Counted from the stretch's first letter, positions 42,025-51,532 are shown. The stretch: 64,000 nucleotides of DNA from Parvibaculum sp039680535 (GCF_039680535.1 NZ_JBDKSS010000005.1:310001-374000), one strand, 5' to 3'. Made by a program: numbers and translations. The notes: generated by a model from the sequence alone, not told the origin.

Positions 42025-42669
42025 TCAGGACCAGCGCGTCGTCGGGAAGAATTCGAGCGCGTCGTCTCGGCGATAGAGATAGGCCACGCAGCGCTCGGCG
42101 GGAACGCCGCCCGCGAAGAGATGTGCCGCCGTTTCCACGTCGCCGATAGGGAAGGGCAGGAAGCCGATATAGGCGGCCTGAAACGAGACGCTTTCATCGA
42201 CATGACGCCCAAGGCTCGCGAGCCAGGCTTCGAGGTCTCTGCGCCAGTGCGGATCGAGGCCGCCCGCAGGGGTCATGTCGGCGACGAGGCTGCAGGCCTT
42301 TTCAAGCGCGGGCATGGGCAGCGCGAAAATCAGATAGTCCGTCTGCCCTTGCTGATCGCGCATCGTTTCGGTGAAGGCGAGCGCAGGAACCAGTGCGCCG
42401 TCCGGCAGGCGCGCCTTGCCGCGGCGGCGCAGCGTGCCCGCTTTCGCCTCGACGGGCGCGAGATCGGTATGGGTCCAGAGAGCATCGAATGCCGCAAGCA
42501 GGCGATCGCGCGAATGTGAGCCCAGTTCGATGACGATCTCGTAATAGCCGCCATGTCCGACTTCATCGGCTTCGAGCAGCTCGCCGGCATTCGCGGTTAC
42601 GCCAGCTGCGCGTGATGCCGCGCGGTCCGGCTGCCTGCCATTCACCTGTTCTCTCATCGTCTGCCCCAT
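42025..42669 (-). CDS. Hypothetical 214-aa protein of the ParA operon
   Basis: Contains GHGGYYEIVIELGSHSRDRLLAAFDALW and a LPDGALVPALAFTETMRDQQGQTDYLIFALP stretch; ends LYRRDDALEFFPTTRWS. No family recognised. GGGGAGTGAG precedes the chosen ATG, which lies directly after the stop of the ribbon-helix-helix gene; a second ATG four codons on is possible. Third gene of the operon ParA-RHH-214 aa. Confidence 0.72.
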   Translation of the reverse strand: MGQTMREQVNGRQPDRAASRAAGVTANAGELLEADEVGHGGYYEIVIELGSHSRDRLLAAFDALWTHTDLAPVEAKAGTLRRRGKARLPDGALVPALAFTETMRDQQGQTDYLIFALPMPALEKACSLVADMTPAGGLDPHWRRDLEAWLASLGRHVDESVSFQAAYIGFLPFPIGDVETAAHLFAGGVPAERCVAYLYRRDDALEFFPTTRWS

Positions 42670-42670
42670 C

Positions 42671-43186
42671 TCACTCCCCGGCCTTGTTGCCCATCGGCTT
42701 TCCGCATTGCGTCTGTTGCGCCTCGCCCGTGCAGCTTCCTGCCACGTCGAGGCAGCGGCATCCGGCAAGCTCGGTCTCGGCCAGCATTGCGACGTGAGCG
42801 TCGAGCGCATCGGTCAGGAATTCCTGCGTCGTCATATGTGTCCGCGCGGCGGCGATGCCGAGGCGGCGGAACTGATCGTCGGTAAGGCGCAGCGCGATCC
42901 TGTGCCGCGCGGCGGTGTCGGCGGAGGGGTGCGATTTCGGTTTGGCGATGATCGGCGCCGCGGGCTCCGGCTTCGCAACCAGGGGCGAGATGCGTGGCGG
43001 CGCGACATCGGGCGCGCTCGGCGTGGCCTGCGGCCCGCGCTCGTAGCGGCTCTCCTGCGGTCGCGGCTCCTGCTGTCTCAGCGCGTGCTGGGGCAGAGGA
43101 TCGCGCAACTGCATACCCGACGAGGGGCCCGCTTCGCCTTTCCGCATGAGAAGACTTCCCGTGATGCTGGCGAATTTGCGGCTCAT
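42671..43186 (-). CDS. Ribbon-helix-helix-like partner of ParA
   Basis: 171 aa. The N-terminal 85 residues are low complexity (Gln/Pro/Arg/Ser). RHRIALRLTDDQFRRLGIAAARTHMTTQEFLTDALDAHVAML has the strand-helix-helix spacing of MetJ/Arc-type DNA-binding proteins. A Cys-rich tail (CRCLDVAGSCTGEAQQTQC) ends the protein. It overlaps the ParA stop by 4 bp (ATGA), so it is probably its DNA-binding partner. Confidence 0.72.
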   Translation of the reverse strand: MSRKFASITGSLLMRKGEAGPSSGMQLRDPLPQHALRQQEPRPQESRYERGPQATPSAPDVAPPRISPLVAKPEPAAPIIAKPKSHPSADTAARHRIALRLTDDQFRRLGIAAARTHMTTQEFLTDALDAHVAMLAETELAGCRCLDVAGSCTGEAQQTQCGKPMGNKAGE

Positions 43187-44151
43187 CTGCGCTTCTCCGC
43201 GAAGTCCGGCAGCGGCGCGCGGTCGGCATTGCGGCGTCCGAACACGGCAACGCGTCGCTCCGGCATTCCGGCAGGCGGACGGCCTTCGGGATTCTTGCGG
43301 CGCTCCTCGCCATTGCGGCGCTCGAAGCCGATCGGCGCGACCGAATCCATGGCGCCCGCCTGCGGCATGGGTGGCGGCGTGGCGGCAAAATGGCGATCGT
43401 CGTCGGCAGCCGCGAAGACCGGCTCCTCCTCCTCGATCTCGACTTCCGGCGCGGTGTTGCCAAGCGGCGAAAGGGGGCGCACGCCGAGTTCGGCGGCGCG
43501 GGCCTTCTGCTCGATGTCCATGGCGCCGTTCATGCGGACGAGGCGATTGGCGATATAGGCCCAGAGTTCGGAGATTTCCTGCGCCGATTTGCTCTTGGGG
43601 TCGACCTCGCCGATGGTCCGGCCGTCGACCATGCTCGCGGCATAATCGACGCGATGGTGAAGTGTGATCGGCGCGACGGTGCCGTGCTGCGAAAGCGCGA
43701 CGGCGGCCTCGCCCGTGATCCGTGCACGAACCGTCGCGGCATTCATCACGAAGATGAGCGGCTTCCTGTGCGCCTCGGCAATGTCGATGGTCGCTCCCAC
43801 GGCGCGAAGGTCGTGCGGGCTTGGCCGCGCCGGAATGACGACGAGGTCGGCGAAGGAGACGACGCGGGAAATCGAATGCGTGATCGCAGGCGGCGTGTCG
43901 ATGATGGCGAGGCGGAAGCCCGACTGCCTCAGGTGGTCGAGACCTTCTTCAAGCTCGTCGATCGGGATCCGGGCGAAGGCCGGGGCCGATGCGCCGCGCG
44001 CGTTCCACCAATGCGAGAGGCTTGCCTGGGGATCGGTGTCGATCAGCGCCACAGGGCCGGCGCCGGTCTTTTCGGCTTCCACGGCCAGATGCCCTGACAG
44101 GGTGGTCTTTCCGGAGCCCCCCTTCTGGGAGGCAAGAACGATGATCTGCAT
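43183..44151 (-). CDS. ParA-family ATPase
   Basis: 322 aa. The deviant Walker A ASQKGGSGKTTLSGHLA and Walker B/A' (ALIDTDPQASLSHWW, LAIIDTPPAI) place it in the ParA/MinD superfamily. Residues beyond 210 form an unusual tail with Pro/acidic stretches (EVEIEEEEPVFAAADDD) and repeated RRNGEERR/ERRVAVFGRRN blocks. It is an orphan: no parB or parS was found in the window and no replicon genes are near. Divergent from the kinase-like gene. Confidence 0.9.
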   Translation of the reverse strand: MQIIVLASQKGGSGKTTLSGHLAVEAEKTGAGPVALIDTDPQASLSHWWNARGASAPAFARIPIDELEEGLDHLRQSGFRLAIIDTPPAITHSISRVVSFADLVVIPARPSPHDLRAVGATIDIAEAHRKPLIFVMNAATVRARITGEAAVALSQHGTVAPITLHHRVDYAASMVDGRTIGEVDPKSKSAQEISELWAYIANRLVRMNGAMDIEQKARAAELGVRPLSPLGNTAPEVEIEEEEPVFAAADDDRHFAATPPPMPQAGAMDSVAPIGFERRNGEERRKNPEGRPPAGMPERRVAVFGRRNADRAPLPDFAEKRR

Positions 44152-44342
44152 GTCGGCGTCGCTCCAAGCGCGGCTGGAATTGCGTCGCCTCAATCAAATA
44201 ACGGGCCCTTTTAAGCTTCAGATAAGAAAAATGTTCAAATATCTAACGAATTCGAACTATCCGCCCTCAGGCAGCGCACTTGTTGCCTTTGTCGTTCTGT
44301 CGCAATCTTGATCGATGTTGCGGCAGCGATGGGGTCTTGAGC

Positions 44343-45248
44343 GTGAACGGGGGCGTGAGCGTGGATCGGGTCGGCGAGGCAAGGCGTCTGGCGCAGGGGC
44401 TCGACTGCTGGTCGGGGCCGGTCGAGCCGGAGCAGCTGACGGGTGGCATCACCAATCTCAACTTCCGCGTCACCGACGCTGGCCGGAACTTCGTCGTGCG
44501 TATCGGCGAGGACATTCCCGTCCATCAGGTGATGCGCTTCAACGAGGTCAATGCGGCGAAGGCCGCTTTCAAGGCCGGCATCTCGCCGGAGATCGTTTAT
44601 GCGCGGCCCGGCGTCATCGTGGCGCGCTTCATCGAGGGCGGCGGGGCGCTGTCGGCAGACGGGGTGCGTGCGCCGGGCTTCGTCGCGCGGTTCATGCCCG
44701 TCCTGAAAGCCTGCCACCGCGAGGTGCCGAAACATCTGCGCGGTCCCGTGCTCGCCTTCTGGGTCTTTCATGTGTTGCGCGATTACGCGGCGCGGCTGCG
44801 CGAAGAAGGTAGCCCGCATGGACCGAAGCTAGACGGGCTCGTCGCCCGCGCCGAAGAGCTCGAAAGGGCGGTCGGCAAGATCGACCTTGTCTTCGGTCAC
44901 AACGATCTCCTGCCCGGCAACATCATCGATGACGGCAAGCGGCTCTGGCTCATCGACTGGGAATATTCCGGTTTCAACAGCCCGCTTTTCGATCTGGCCA
45001 ATCTTGCATCGAACAGCGAATTCGACGAGGCGGAGGAGCGGCATATGCTGTCGCTCTATTTCGACGGCGCGCCGGATGCGGATCTCTGGCGGCGCTACTC
45101 AGCCATGAAGGCCGCCTCGTTGCTGCGCGAAGCGATGTGGAGCATGGTTTCCGAACTCCATTCGAAGATCGCCTTCGACTATGCTGCCTATACGGTCGAC
45201 TATCTCGCGCGTTTCGACCGTGCCTATCAGACCTTCCGCCAGCTCTAG
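44343..45248 (+). CDS. Choline/aminoglycoside kinase-like phosphotransferase
   Basis: About 301 aa. LTGGITNLNFRVTDAGRNFVVRIGED is the N-lobe nucleotide region; HNDLLPGNIIDDGKRLWLIDWEYSG with Asp contains the Brenner catalytic loop and the metal Asp. It likely phosphorylates a small alcohol such as choline or ethanolamine. The start is uncertain: in-frame TTG 44337 and GTG 44343, 44355 and 44361 are possible; all keep the domain. It precedes the dimethylglycine-dehydrogenase-like gene by 9 bp. Confidence 0.85.
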   Translation: MNGGVSVDRVGEARRLAQGLDCWSGPVEPEQLTGGITNLNFRVTDAGRNFVVRIGEDIPVHQVMRFNEVNAAKAAFKAGISPEIVYARPGVIVARFIEGGGALSADGVRAPGFVARFMPVLKACHREVPKHLRGPVLAFWVFHVLRDYAARLREEGSPHGPKLDGLVARAEELERAVGKIDLVFGHNDLLPGNIIDDGKRLWLIDWEYSGFNSPLFDLANLASNSEFDEAEERHMLSLYFDGAPDADLWRRYSAMKAASLLREAMWSMVSELHSKIAFDYAAYTVDYLARFDRAYQTFRQL

Positions 45249-45257
45249 AGTGCATCC

Positions 45258-47702
45258 ATGACAGCTATTCCCACACAGGCTCGCGCCGTCGTCATCGGCG
45301 GCGGCATCGTCGGTTGCTCCACCGCCTATCATCTGGCGAAGCTCGGCTGGAAGGACGTCGTTCTGCTCGAACGGGCGAAGCTCACCAGCGGCAGCACGTT
45401 TCACGCGGCAGGCCTTGTCGGCCAGCTCAGAAGCTCGGCCAACATCACGCAGCTTCTCGGTCATTCGGTGGCGCTTTATGCGGCGCTCGAAGCCGAGACG
45501 GGGCTTGCGACCGGCTGGCGCATGACGGGCGGATTGCGGCTCGCCTGTTCCGAGGCTCGTATGATCGAACTCAAGCGTCAGGTCACGACGGCGCGGAGCT
45601 TCGGCCTCGAGATGCATGTGCTGTCGCCGAAAGAGGCGCAGGACCTCTGGCCGGTGATGGATCTGAAGGGCGTTCTCGGCGCGGTCTTTCTGCCATCGGA
45701 CGGGCAGGCCAATCCCTCCGACATCACGCAGGCGCTGGCGCGCGGCGCACGGATGAACGGCGCGAAGATCATCGAGGATTGCCCGGTCACCTCCATCGAG
45801 CGCGACGCAAAGGGCATCACCGGCGTCGTCACGCCTTTCGGCCGCATCGCCTGCGAGAATGTGGTGATCTGCGGCGGCCAGTGGACGCGGGCCGTGGCGT
45901 CCGAGCTTGGCGTCAATGTGCCGCTCGTCTCCGTCGAGCATCAATATCTCATCACGGAGCCGATCGAGGGCGTGACGCGCGATCTGCCCACCATGCGCGA
46001 TCCGGACAATCTCATCTATTTCCGCGAGGAAGTTGGCGGCCTCACCATGGGCGGCTACGAGCCCAACCCCAAGCCATGGGCGATCGACGGCATTCCCGAA
46101 GGATTCCATTTCTCGCTTCTCAACAATGATGTCGAGCATTTCGAGCAGATCATGGAACGCGCGATCATGCGCGTGCCTGCGCTCGAAAAAGTCGGCATCA
46201 AGGATTTCATCAACGGCCCGGAGAGCTTCACGCCGGACGGGAATTTCATTCTGGGCGAAGCGCCGGAATGTCCGCGTTGCTTCATCGGCGCGGGTTTCAA
46301 TGCTTTTGGCATCGCGTCCGCGGGCGGCGCGGGCAAGGCGCTGGCCGAATGGGTCGTCGCGGGCGAGCAGCCTTACGATCTCTGGCCCGTCGATATCCGC
46401 CGCTTCGGGCGTCCGCATCGCGATGTGGACTGGGTGCGGGCGCGCACGCTCGAACTCTATGGCAAGCATTATTCGATTGCATGGCCGGGCGAGGAACATG
46501 CGAGCGGGCGGCCGCTGCGCCGTTCGCCGCTCTACGACCGACTGCGCGAGAACAGTGCCGTTTTCGGCGAGAAGCTTGGCTGGGAGCGGCCCAACTGGTT
46601 TGCGCGCGATGATGACGAGCGCGTCGAACGCTACAGCTTCGCGCGGCCGAACTGGTTTGATGCGGTGGGGCATGAGCACAAGGCGACGCGCGAACAGGCG
46701 GCGCTTTTCGACCAGAGCTCTTTTGCGAAATTCATGCTGGTGGGCAAAGGCGCCGGCGCGGCGCTCGACTGGATCTGCTCCAACCATGTCACCAAGGCGC
46801 CGGGTACGCTGACCTATACGCAGATGCTGAATGCGAAGGGCGGCATCGAATGCGATCTCACCATAGCGCGGCTTTCCGAGGACCGTTTCTACATCGTCAC
46901 CGGCACCGGCTTTGCGACGCATGATTTCGACTGGATCGCGCGAAACATTCCCGAAGGTTGCGATGCGGAACTCGTCGATGTGACGTCCGGCTACGCGACG
47001 CTGTCGCTGATGGGTCCGCGTGCGCGCGACGTGCTTTCGCGCGTGACGCGAGACGATATTTCGAACGAGGCATTTCCCTTCGGCCATGTGCGCGGCATCG
47101 TCATCGCGGGCGCGCCGTCGCTCGCGCTGCGCGTGACCTATGAGGGCGAGCTCGGGTGGGAGCTTCATATTCCCACGGAATTTGCACTCACGGTTTACGA
47201 TGCGCTGAAGCGCGAGGGCGAGGCTTTCGGGCTTGTCGATGCGGGTTACCGCGCCATCGAATCTCTGCGCCTCGAGAAGTTCTATCGCGCCTGGGGCTCC
47301 GATATCGGGCCCGACCATACGCCGCTCGAAGCGGGTCTCGGCTGGGCGGTGAAGCTCAAGAAGGACATTCCCTTCCTCGGGCGCGAGGCGCTTGTCGCGC
47401 AGAGCGCGGCGCCGCTTTCAAAGCTGCTTGCCTGCTTCACGGTCGACGATCCTGACGTGACGCTGTGGGGCCGCGAAACCATCCTGCGCAATGGCGAGCG
47501 CGTCGGCTGGCTGTCGAGCGGCGGCTATGGCTATACGGTCGAGCGGAATATCGGCATCGGCTATGTGCGTCGCGTCGAGGGCGTCGGCGCCGATTGGCTG
47601 CGCGAAGGGCGCTACGAACTGGAGGTCGCGACGGCGCGGGTGCCTTGCGAGATCCATCTCGAGCCGCTTTACGATCCGAAATCGGCGCGGGTGCGGATGT
47701 AG
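45258..47702 (+). CDS. FAD-dependent dimethylglycine/sarcosine dehydrogenase-like protein
   Basis: 814 aa. N-terminal FAD-binding site VVIGGGIVGCSTAYHLAKLGW, covalent-flavin His candidate in GSTFHAAGL (His49), DAO core to about 400, and a C-terminal GcvT-type folate domain (about 440-800: FDQSSFAKFMLVGKGAGAALDW, TYEGELGWELHIPTE). It should demethylate an N-methylglycine, with folate taking the one-carbon unit. The preceding kinase gene suggests choline-derived substrates, by inference. Confidence 0.92.
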   Translation: MTAIPTQARAVVIGGGIVGCSTAYHLAKLGWKDVVLLERAKLTSGSTFHAAGLVGQLRSSANITQLLGHSVALYAALEAETGLATGWRMTGGLRLACSEARMIELKRQVTTARSFGLEMHVLSPKEAQDLWPVMDLKGVLGAVFLPSDGQANPSDITQALARGARMNGAKIIEDCPVTSIERDAKGITGVVTPFGRIACENVVICGGQWTRAVASELGVNVPLVSVEHQYLITEPIEGVTRDLPTMRDPDNLIYFREEVGGLTMGGYEPNPKPWAIDGIPEGFHFSLLNNDVEHFEQIMERAIMRVPALEKVGIKDFINGPESFTPDGNFILGEAPECPRCFIGAGFNAFGIASAGGAGKALAEWVVAGEQPYDLWPVDIRRFGRPHRDVDWVRARTLELYGKHYSIAWPGEEHASGRPLRRSPLYDRLRENSAVFGEKLGWERPNWFARDDDERVERYSFARPNWFDAVGHEHKATREQAALFDQSSFAKFMLVGKGAGAALDWICSNHVTKAPGTLTYTQMLNAKGGIECDLTIARLSEDRFYIVTGTGFATHDFDWIARNIPEGCDAELVDVTSGYATLSLMGPRARDVLSRVTRDDISNEAFPFGHVRGIVIAGAPSLALRVTYEGELGWELHIPTEFALTVYDALKREGEAFGLVDAGYRAIESLRLEKFYRAWGSDIGPDHTPLEAGLGWAVKLKKDIPFLGREALVAQSAAPLSKLLACFTVDDPDVTLWGRETILRNGERVGWLSSGGYGYTVERNIGIGYVRRVEGVGADWLREGRYELEVATARVPCEIHLEPLYDPKSARVRM

Positions 47703-47703
47703 C

Positions 47704-48171
47704 TCAGCGAAACTCTGCGCGAAGCTCCGCGCCGTCTATCTCGACGATCCGGCCAAATCCCGCGACGAGGTGGCCGCTTTCGATCGTCATGGCGTAGAAG
47801 GCGAAATCCGAAAAATTGGCATAATCCGACGCCTCGGGATGGGTGTTCAGATATCGCTCCCGGGCCTCGGCCGAATCCATGCGGGCGATCCTGCCGACAA
47901 GGGTGAGGCGCGAGCCGGTCAGGGGGTCGTTGCCTTCCTCCGGCGCTTCGCTGTCCCGCAACAGGAGCGAGACGCGGGGGTCGCCCTTTATGTTGCGGGT
48001 ATGAAGCGCCAGGTCGGAGAGAAGGAAGAGCGGCTCGCCTGCCCCGGTCGCCGCGACGCTGACAAAGGTCACGCAAGGCTGCCCGCCGGGCAGAAGGGTG
48101 CCGAGAGCACCGGTTTTTGCCTCCCGGATGTGGCGGGCGGCGGTGGAAATGGCTGAGTTGTCGGCCGTCAT
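47704..48171 (-). CDS. HugZ-type pyridoxamine-phosphate-oxidase-fold protein
   Basis: 155 aa with the split beta-barrel fold. LGTLLPGGQPCVTFVSVAAT, PLFLLSDLALHTRNIKGDPRVSLLLRD and DSGEARERYL-like regions match the FMN/heme-binding PNPOx-like group that includes heme oxygenase HugZ. No C-terminal DUF2470-type extension is present, so heme cleavage is not assured. It converges with the dehydrogenase gene with 1 bp between stops. Confidence 0.85.
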   Translation of the reverse strand: MTADNSAISTAARHIREAKTGALGTLLPGGQPCVTFVSVAATGAGEPLFLLSDLALHTRNIKGDPRVSLLLRDSEAPEEGNDPLTGSRLTLVGRIARMDSAEARERYLNTHPEASDYANFSDFAFYAMTIESGHLVAGFGRIVEIDGAELRAEFR

Positions 48172-48290
48172 TCGAGACTCCGGGATGGTTCGCAGGCCCT
48201 TGGCGGCCCTTCGCCGCGCCGTGCCCTATTTTCCGCACGGCCGCGAATGATAGTATGATGACACTTCAATAACCGGAGTAAGCCGTTCCG

Positions 48291-48416
48291 ATGAATAGAA
48301 AACTCGCTGCCATCCTGATGTTGCTCATGGCTGTTGCCGTGACCGCCTGTGGCACGGTCGAAGGCGCCGGCCAGGATATTTCCGACACGTCGCGCTGGGT
48401 CAGGAAACAGCTCTGA
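48291..48416 (+). CDS. Entericidin-like small lipoprotein
   Basis: 41 aa: MNRKLAAILMLLMAVAVTAC is a signal with lipobox VTAC, followed by GTVEGAGQDISDTSRWVRKQL. The GTVEGAGQDI motif is the hallmark of entericidin A/B proteins, which are small membrane lipoproteins of uncertain role. The gene is too short for automatic calling, but the ATG is preceded by GGAG (spacing 12) and the composition is clear. Confidence 0.88.
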   Translation: MNRKLAAILMLLMAVAVTACGTVEGAGQDISDTSRWVRKQL

Positions 48417-48520
48417 CCCTCTTTTCGGGCTGCCATTACAATCGTTCACATTTCGTTAGCCGGCGCTTTACCCGCTGGCGCTAGACTCGCCTGACGGATT
48501 GATTCCGAACGGGGGTGATC

Positions 48521-50836
48521 GTGACGTTGCGTGCAGGCTTTATCGGATTGCTCATGGCGCTTGCCGGCGCCGGAACCGCATCGGCGGCCACCCTTTCCAA
48601 AAACGAATATACGAACTCCTCCCATCTTGCGCTGATCGGCGTCACGCCGTCGCTGCAGGCCAGCGCGAATTACGGGCAGGGCATCGTCTTCGGCGTCATC
48701 GATACGGGCGGCCTCGCCACCCAGGCGGATCTCGCCGGCGGCATCAACACAGCCAGCAGCGCCTGCACGATCACCGCTTCGACCTGTCCAAACTCCTATG
48801 CGATCACCGATAACAATGGCCACGGCACGTTCGTCACCTCGGAGATGATCGCCCGCGCCAATGGTTCTGGCGTGGTCGGCGTCGCGCCGTTGGCGAGCGC
48901 GATCGAGATGAAGGTTCTCAACGCGAACGGGTCGGGCACGTCGACCAGCGTGGCTGCGGGCATCAGGCTTGCCGTCGATCGCGGCGCCCAGATCCTCAAT
49001 CTGAGCCTGACCTTCCTGCCGACATCGGACATTCTCTCGGCCATCAATTATGCCGCTTCCAGGAATGTCATCATCGTCTTTGCCGGCGGCAATTCCGCGC
49101 AGCCTTTCCAGAACAGCGCCATGATCAGTGGGCTGACGGACAAGGCAATCGCCCAGCTCTTCTTCATGGGTTCGACCAACGCCAGCAAGGTGCTGAGCAC
49201 CTTCAGCAACACGGCGGGCACGGGCGGGTTCGTCTCCACCACCGGCAAGGTTTCCTATTTCAAGGACCATTGGCTGATGGCCGATGGTGAAAATCTCTGG
49301 GGCGCATCGAATTATTGTTCGGCGCAATATGGCTGCACCTACTACACGCAGATGTCGGGCACTTCGATGGCGGCACCGCAGGGCGCGGCGGCCGCCGGTC
49401 TGCTCGCGGCGCGCTGGCCGTTTCTCCTCAACACCAATCCGGGCGGCATCGTCAGCATCATGATGCAGACCGCCCAGGATCTCGGCGTGGCGGGACACGA
49501 CAAGACATATGGCTCGGGGTTCCTCCGCGTCGATCTCGCTTTCCAGCCGATCGGCCAGCTTGCCCTCGCAACTTCCGGTGGCGTGACTTCAACCTCGACG
49601 GCGACCTCCACTCTTTCCAGCGGCAAGACGGTCGCTCTCAGCGGCACGGCCATCGGCGCGGGCGGGCCGGTCGGAAATCTGTCCGGCATTACCAGGGCGC
49701 TTTCGGGCATCGTCGCCTTCGACAGCTATCACCGCGACTTCAATGTCGATCTCGGCTCGACCGTGTTGGCGCGGCGCACGGGAAGCGTCGTCGTGCCGTT
49801 CCAGGCCCTGTCGACGGACGCCGTGCAGCGTAGCGTCGAGTTCAGCGACGGCTCGCGCCTGTCCTATGCAGGCGAGATGGCGCGGCCCCTGTTCGATCCG
49901 GCTGAGGGCGCGCATCGCGCGGGCTTCGGCGACTCGCCGCTGCGCCGCTCTTCGCCGCGCCAGTGGTCGATGTCCATGACCAGCGACGGCGCCTATACCG
50001 GCGCGGGCGAGGGATCGGGCGCGGCCATGTCCTTCAGCGAGGCGCGCTGGATCGGCGCGAGCGCCTTCATGGGCACCGATGCGGAGGCTTCGACCTCGCT
50101 GCTCGGTCTGGTGGCGGACACGCATTACGCCACTGCCGCGTTCAATCTCGGTCGCGGCGAACGCTTCTCCTTCGCGTCGCTGCGAGGCGAGGATGCGTCC
50201 GTCACGCCGCTCGGCAACGTGCCCGACGCCTATGGCTTCGCCGCCGCCTATACTTTCCTACCGCAGGGCGATCCGGCCTGGCAGGTCTCGCTTACCGCGG
50301 CGCTGCTTGGCGAAAGCCAGATGTTGCTCGGCTCGCCTTCGGCCGGCGGGTTGAGCTTCGGGCGCAACGGCAGCACCTCGGTCGGTGTCGCCACCAATTT
50401 CAACCTCGGATCGGGATACCAGCTCGGCTTAGATGCGGTAACCGCGGTGACGAGGACGGGCACATCCTCGACAAGCATCATCTCGGACATGTCCGACCTG
50501 ACGAGTGTGGGCTTCGGCGCCGTGCTCTCGAAGACGGGCGTCGCCTCGGACGATGACTCGCTCTCCTTCACGCTCAGAAAGCCGCTGCGCGTCATTTCCG
50601 GCACCGCATCTCTGAATGTCGCGACGGGCAACGACCTCTGGGGCAATGCCGTCATGGAGCGCCGCAGCGCGAGCCTCGTGCCCACGGGCAACGAGACCGA
50701 TTTCGGGGCGACCTACGGAATGATGGTCTCTGACGGCGTGAGCGCCAGCCTTCACGCGGGCGCGCGGCTCGATGCCGAGCAGGTTGCGGGCGCGCTCGAT
50801 CTCGGCTCCATGCTGCAACTGCGAATGGCCTTCTAG
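48521..50836 (+). CDS. Subtilase (S8) autotransporter serine protease
   Basis: 771 aa. A signal peptide (MTLRAGFIGLLMALAGAGTASA) precedes an S8 domain with catalytic Asp61 (GVIDTGG), His101 (NGHGTFV), Asn191 (AGGNSA) and Ser282 (SGTSMAAP). A linker region to about 450 leads to a C-terminal beta-barrel-like autotransporter domain ending in LQLRMAF, with the outer-membrane C-terminal Phe. It would be exposed on the surface. The GTG at 48521 follows GGGGGTGATC; a GTG two codons upstream is possible. Confidence 0.93.
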   Translation: MTLRAGFIGLLMALAGAGTASAATLSKNEYTNSSHLALIGVTPSLQASANYGQGIVFGVIDTGGLATQADLAGGINTASSACTITASTCPNSYAITDNNGHGTFVTSEMIARANGSGVVGVAPLASAIEMKVLNANGSGTSTSVAAGIRLAVDRGAQILNLSLTFLPTSDILSAINYAASRNVIIVFAGGNSAQPFQNSAMISGLTDKAIAQLFFMGSTNASKVLSTFSNTAGTGGFVSTTGKVSYFKDHWLMADGENLWGASNYCSAQYGCTYYTQMSGTSMAAPQGAAAAGLLAARWPFLLNTNPGGIVSIMMQTAQDLGVAGHDKTYGSGFLRVDLAFQPIGQLALATSGGVTSTSTATSTLSSGKTVALSGTAIGAGGPVGNLSGITRALSGIVAFDSYHRDFNVDLGSTVLARRTGSVVVPFQALSTDAVQRSVEFSDGSRLSYAGEMARPLFDPAEGAHRAGFGDSPLRRSSPRQWSMSMTSDGAYTGAGEGSGAAMSFSEARWIGASAFMGTDAEASTSLLGLVADTHYATAAFNLGRGERFSFASLRGEDASVTPLGNVPDAYGFAAAYTFLPQGDPAWQVSLTAALLGESQMLLGSPSAGGLSFGRNGSTSVGVATNFNLGSGYQLGLDAVTAVTRTGTSSTSIISDMSDLTSVGFGAVLSKTGVASDDDSLSFTLRKPLRVISGTASLNVATGNDLWGNAVMERRSASLVPTGNETDFGATYGMMVSDGVSASLHAGARLDAEQVAGALDLGSMLQLRMAF

Positions 50837-50921
50837 CCTTCCGGGGCGGCATGGGGGCGCAGTCGCGCATCTCCCTGCCTTGGTTTAGGATCGGGGGCTC
50901 AACCACCAAAGGCACCCCATC

Positions 50922-51464
50922 ATGCAGTCACTTCCTGCCCATTTCGCCCGGCTCGGGCGAGCACTTGCCGTTCTCATGTGCCTGGGCGTCTTCGCAGCGC
51001 CGGCGGCCTTTGCCCATGCCTACAAGGCCGGCGCGCTCGACATTCATCATCCCTGGGCGCGCCCCACGACCGGCCAGACCGGCGCTGTCTACTTCGTCCT
51101 GAAGAATGGCGGCACGACGGATGACGCGCTTCTCCGCGTCGAAACCGATGTCGCGGACAAGGCGCAGATTCACACCATGACAATGGACGGAACCGTGATG
51201 CGCATGCGCGAGCTGGACAAGCTCGACATTCCCGCCGGCAAGACGGTCGCGGTCGCTCCGGGCGGCATCCATGTCATGCTGATCGGCCTCAAGGCCCCGC
51301 TGAAAAGCGGCGACAAGTTCCCGATGAAGCTCGTGTTCGAGAAGGCGGGATCGGTCGAAGTGTCCGTCTATGTTCAGACGCCGGAAGAAATGCGCAAGGG
51401 CGAGGAGAACGCCTCGGGCGGCGCGGGCATGTCCGATATGCCGGGCATGGAAGGCATGCACTAG
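50922..51464 (+). CDS. PCu(A)C-type periplasmic copper chaperone
   Basis: 180 aa. Signal peptide to about residue 31 (FAAPAAFAHA), then the DUF461 fold with HHPWARPT, HTMTMDGTVMRMRE (Met/His ligands) and GGIHVMLIGLK. The Met/His-rich tail (GMSDMPGMEGMH) can bind extra copper. It delivers Cu(I) to cytochrome c oxidase in related systems; no oxidase genes are near. A strong terminator follows. Confidence 0.93.
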   Translation: MQSLPAHFARLGRALAVLMCLGVFAAPAAFAHAYKAGALDIHHPWARPTTGQTGAVYFVLKNGGTTDDALLRVETDVADKAQIHTMTMDGTVMRMRELDKLDIPAGKTVAVAPGGIHVMLIGLKAPLKSGDKFPMKLVFEKAGSVEVSVYVQTPEEMRKGEENASGGAGMSDMPGMEGMH

Positions 51465-51492
51465 GGCGATATATTCTCCGTCAACTGAGCGA

Positions 51493-51532
51493 ATGCGCCC
51501 GGCCTTTTCGAAGGCCGGGCGCATTTGTTTTT
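51493..51532 (+). terminator. Intrinsic terminator after the copper chaperone gene
   Basis: GCGCCCGGCCTT (51495-51506) pairs perfectly with AAGGCCGGGCGC (51511-51522) across a TTCG loop, then TTTGTTTTT. Confidence 0.95.

Noticed and set aside
45099..47318. 739-codon minus-strand frame
   Set aside because: Antisense of the dimethylglycine-dehydrogenase-like gene; no domain.
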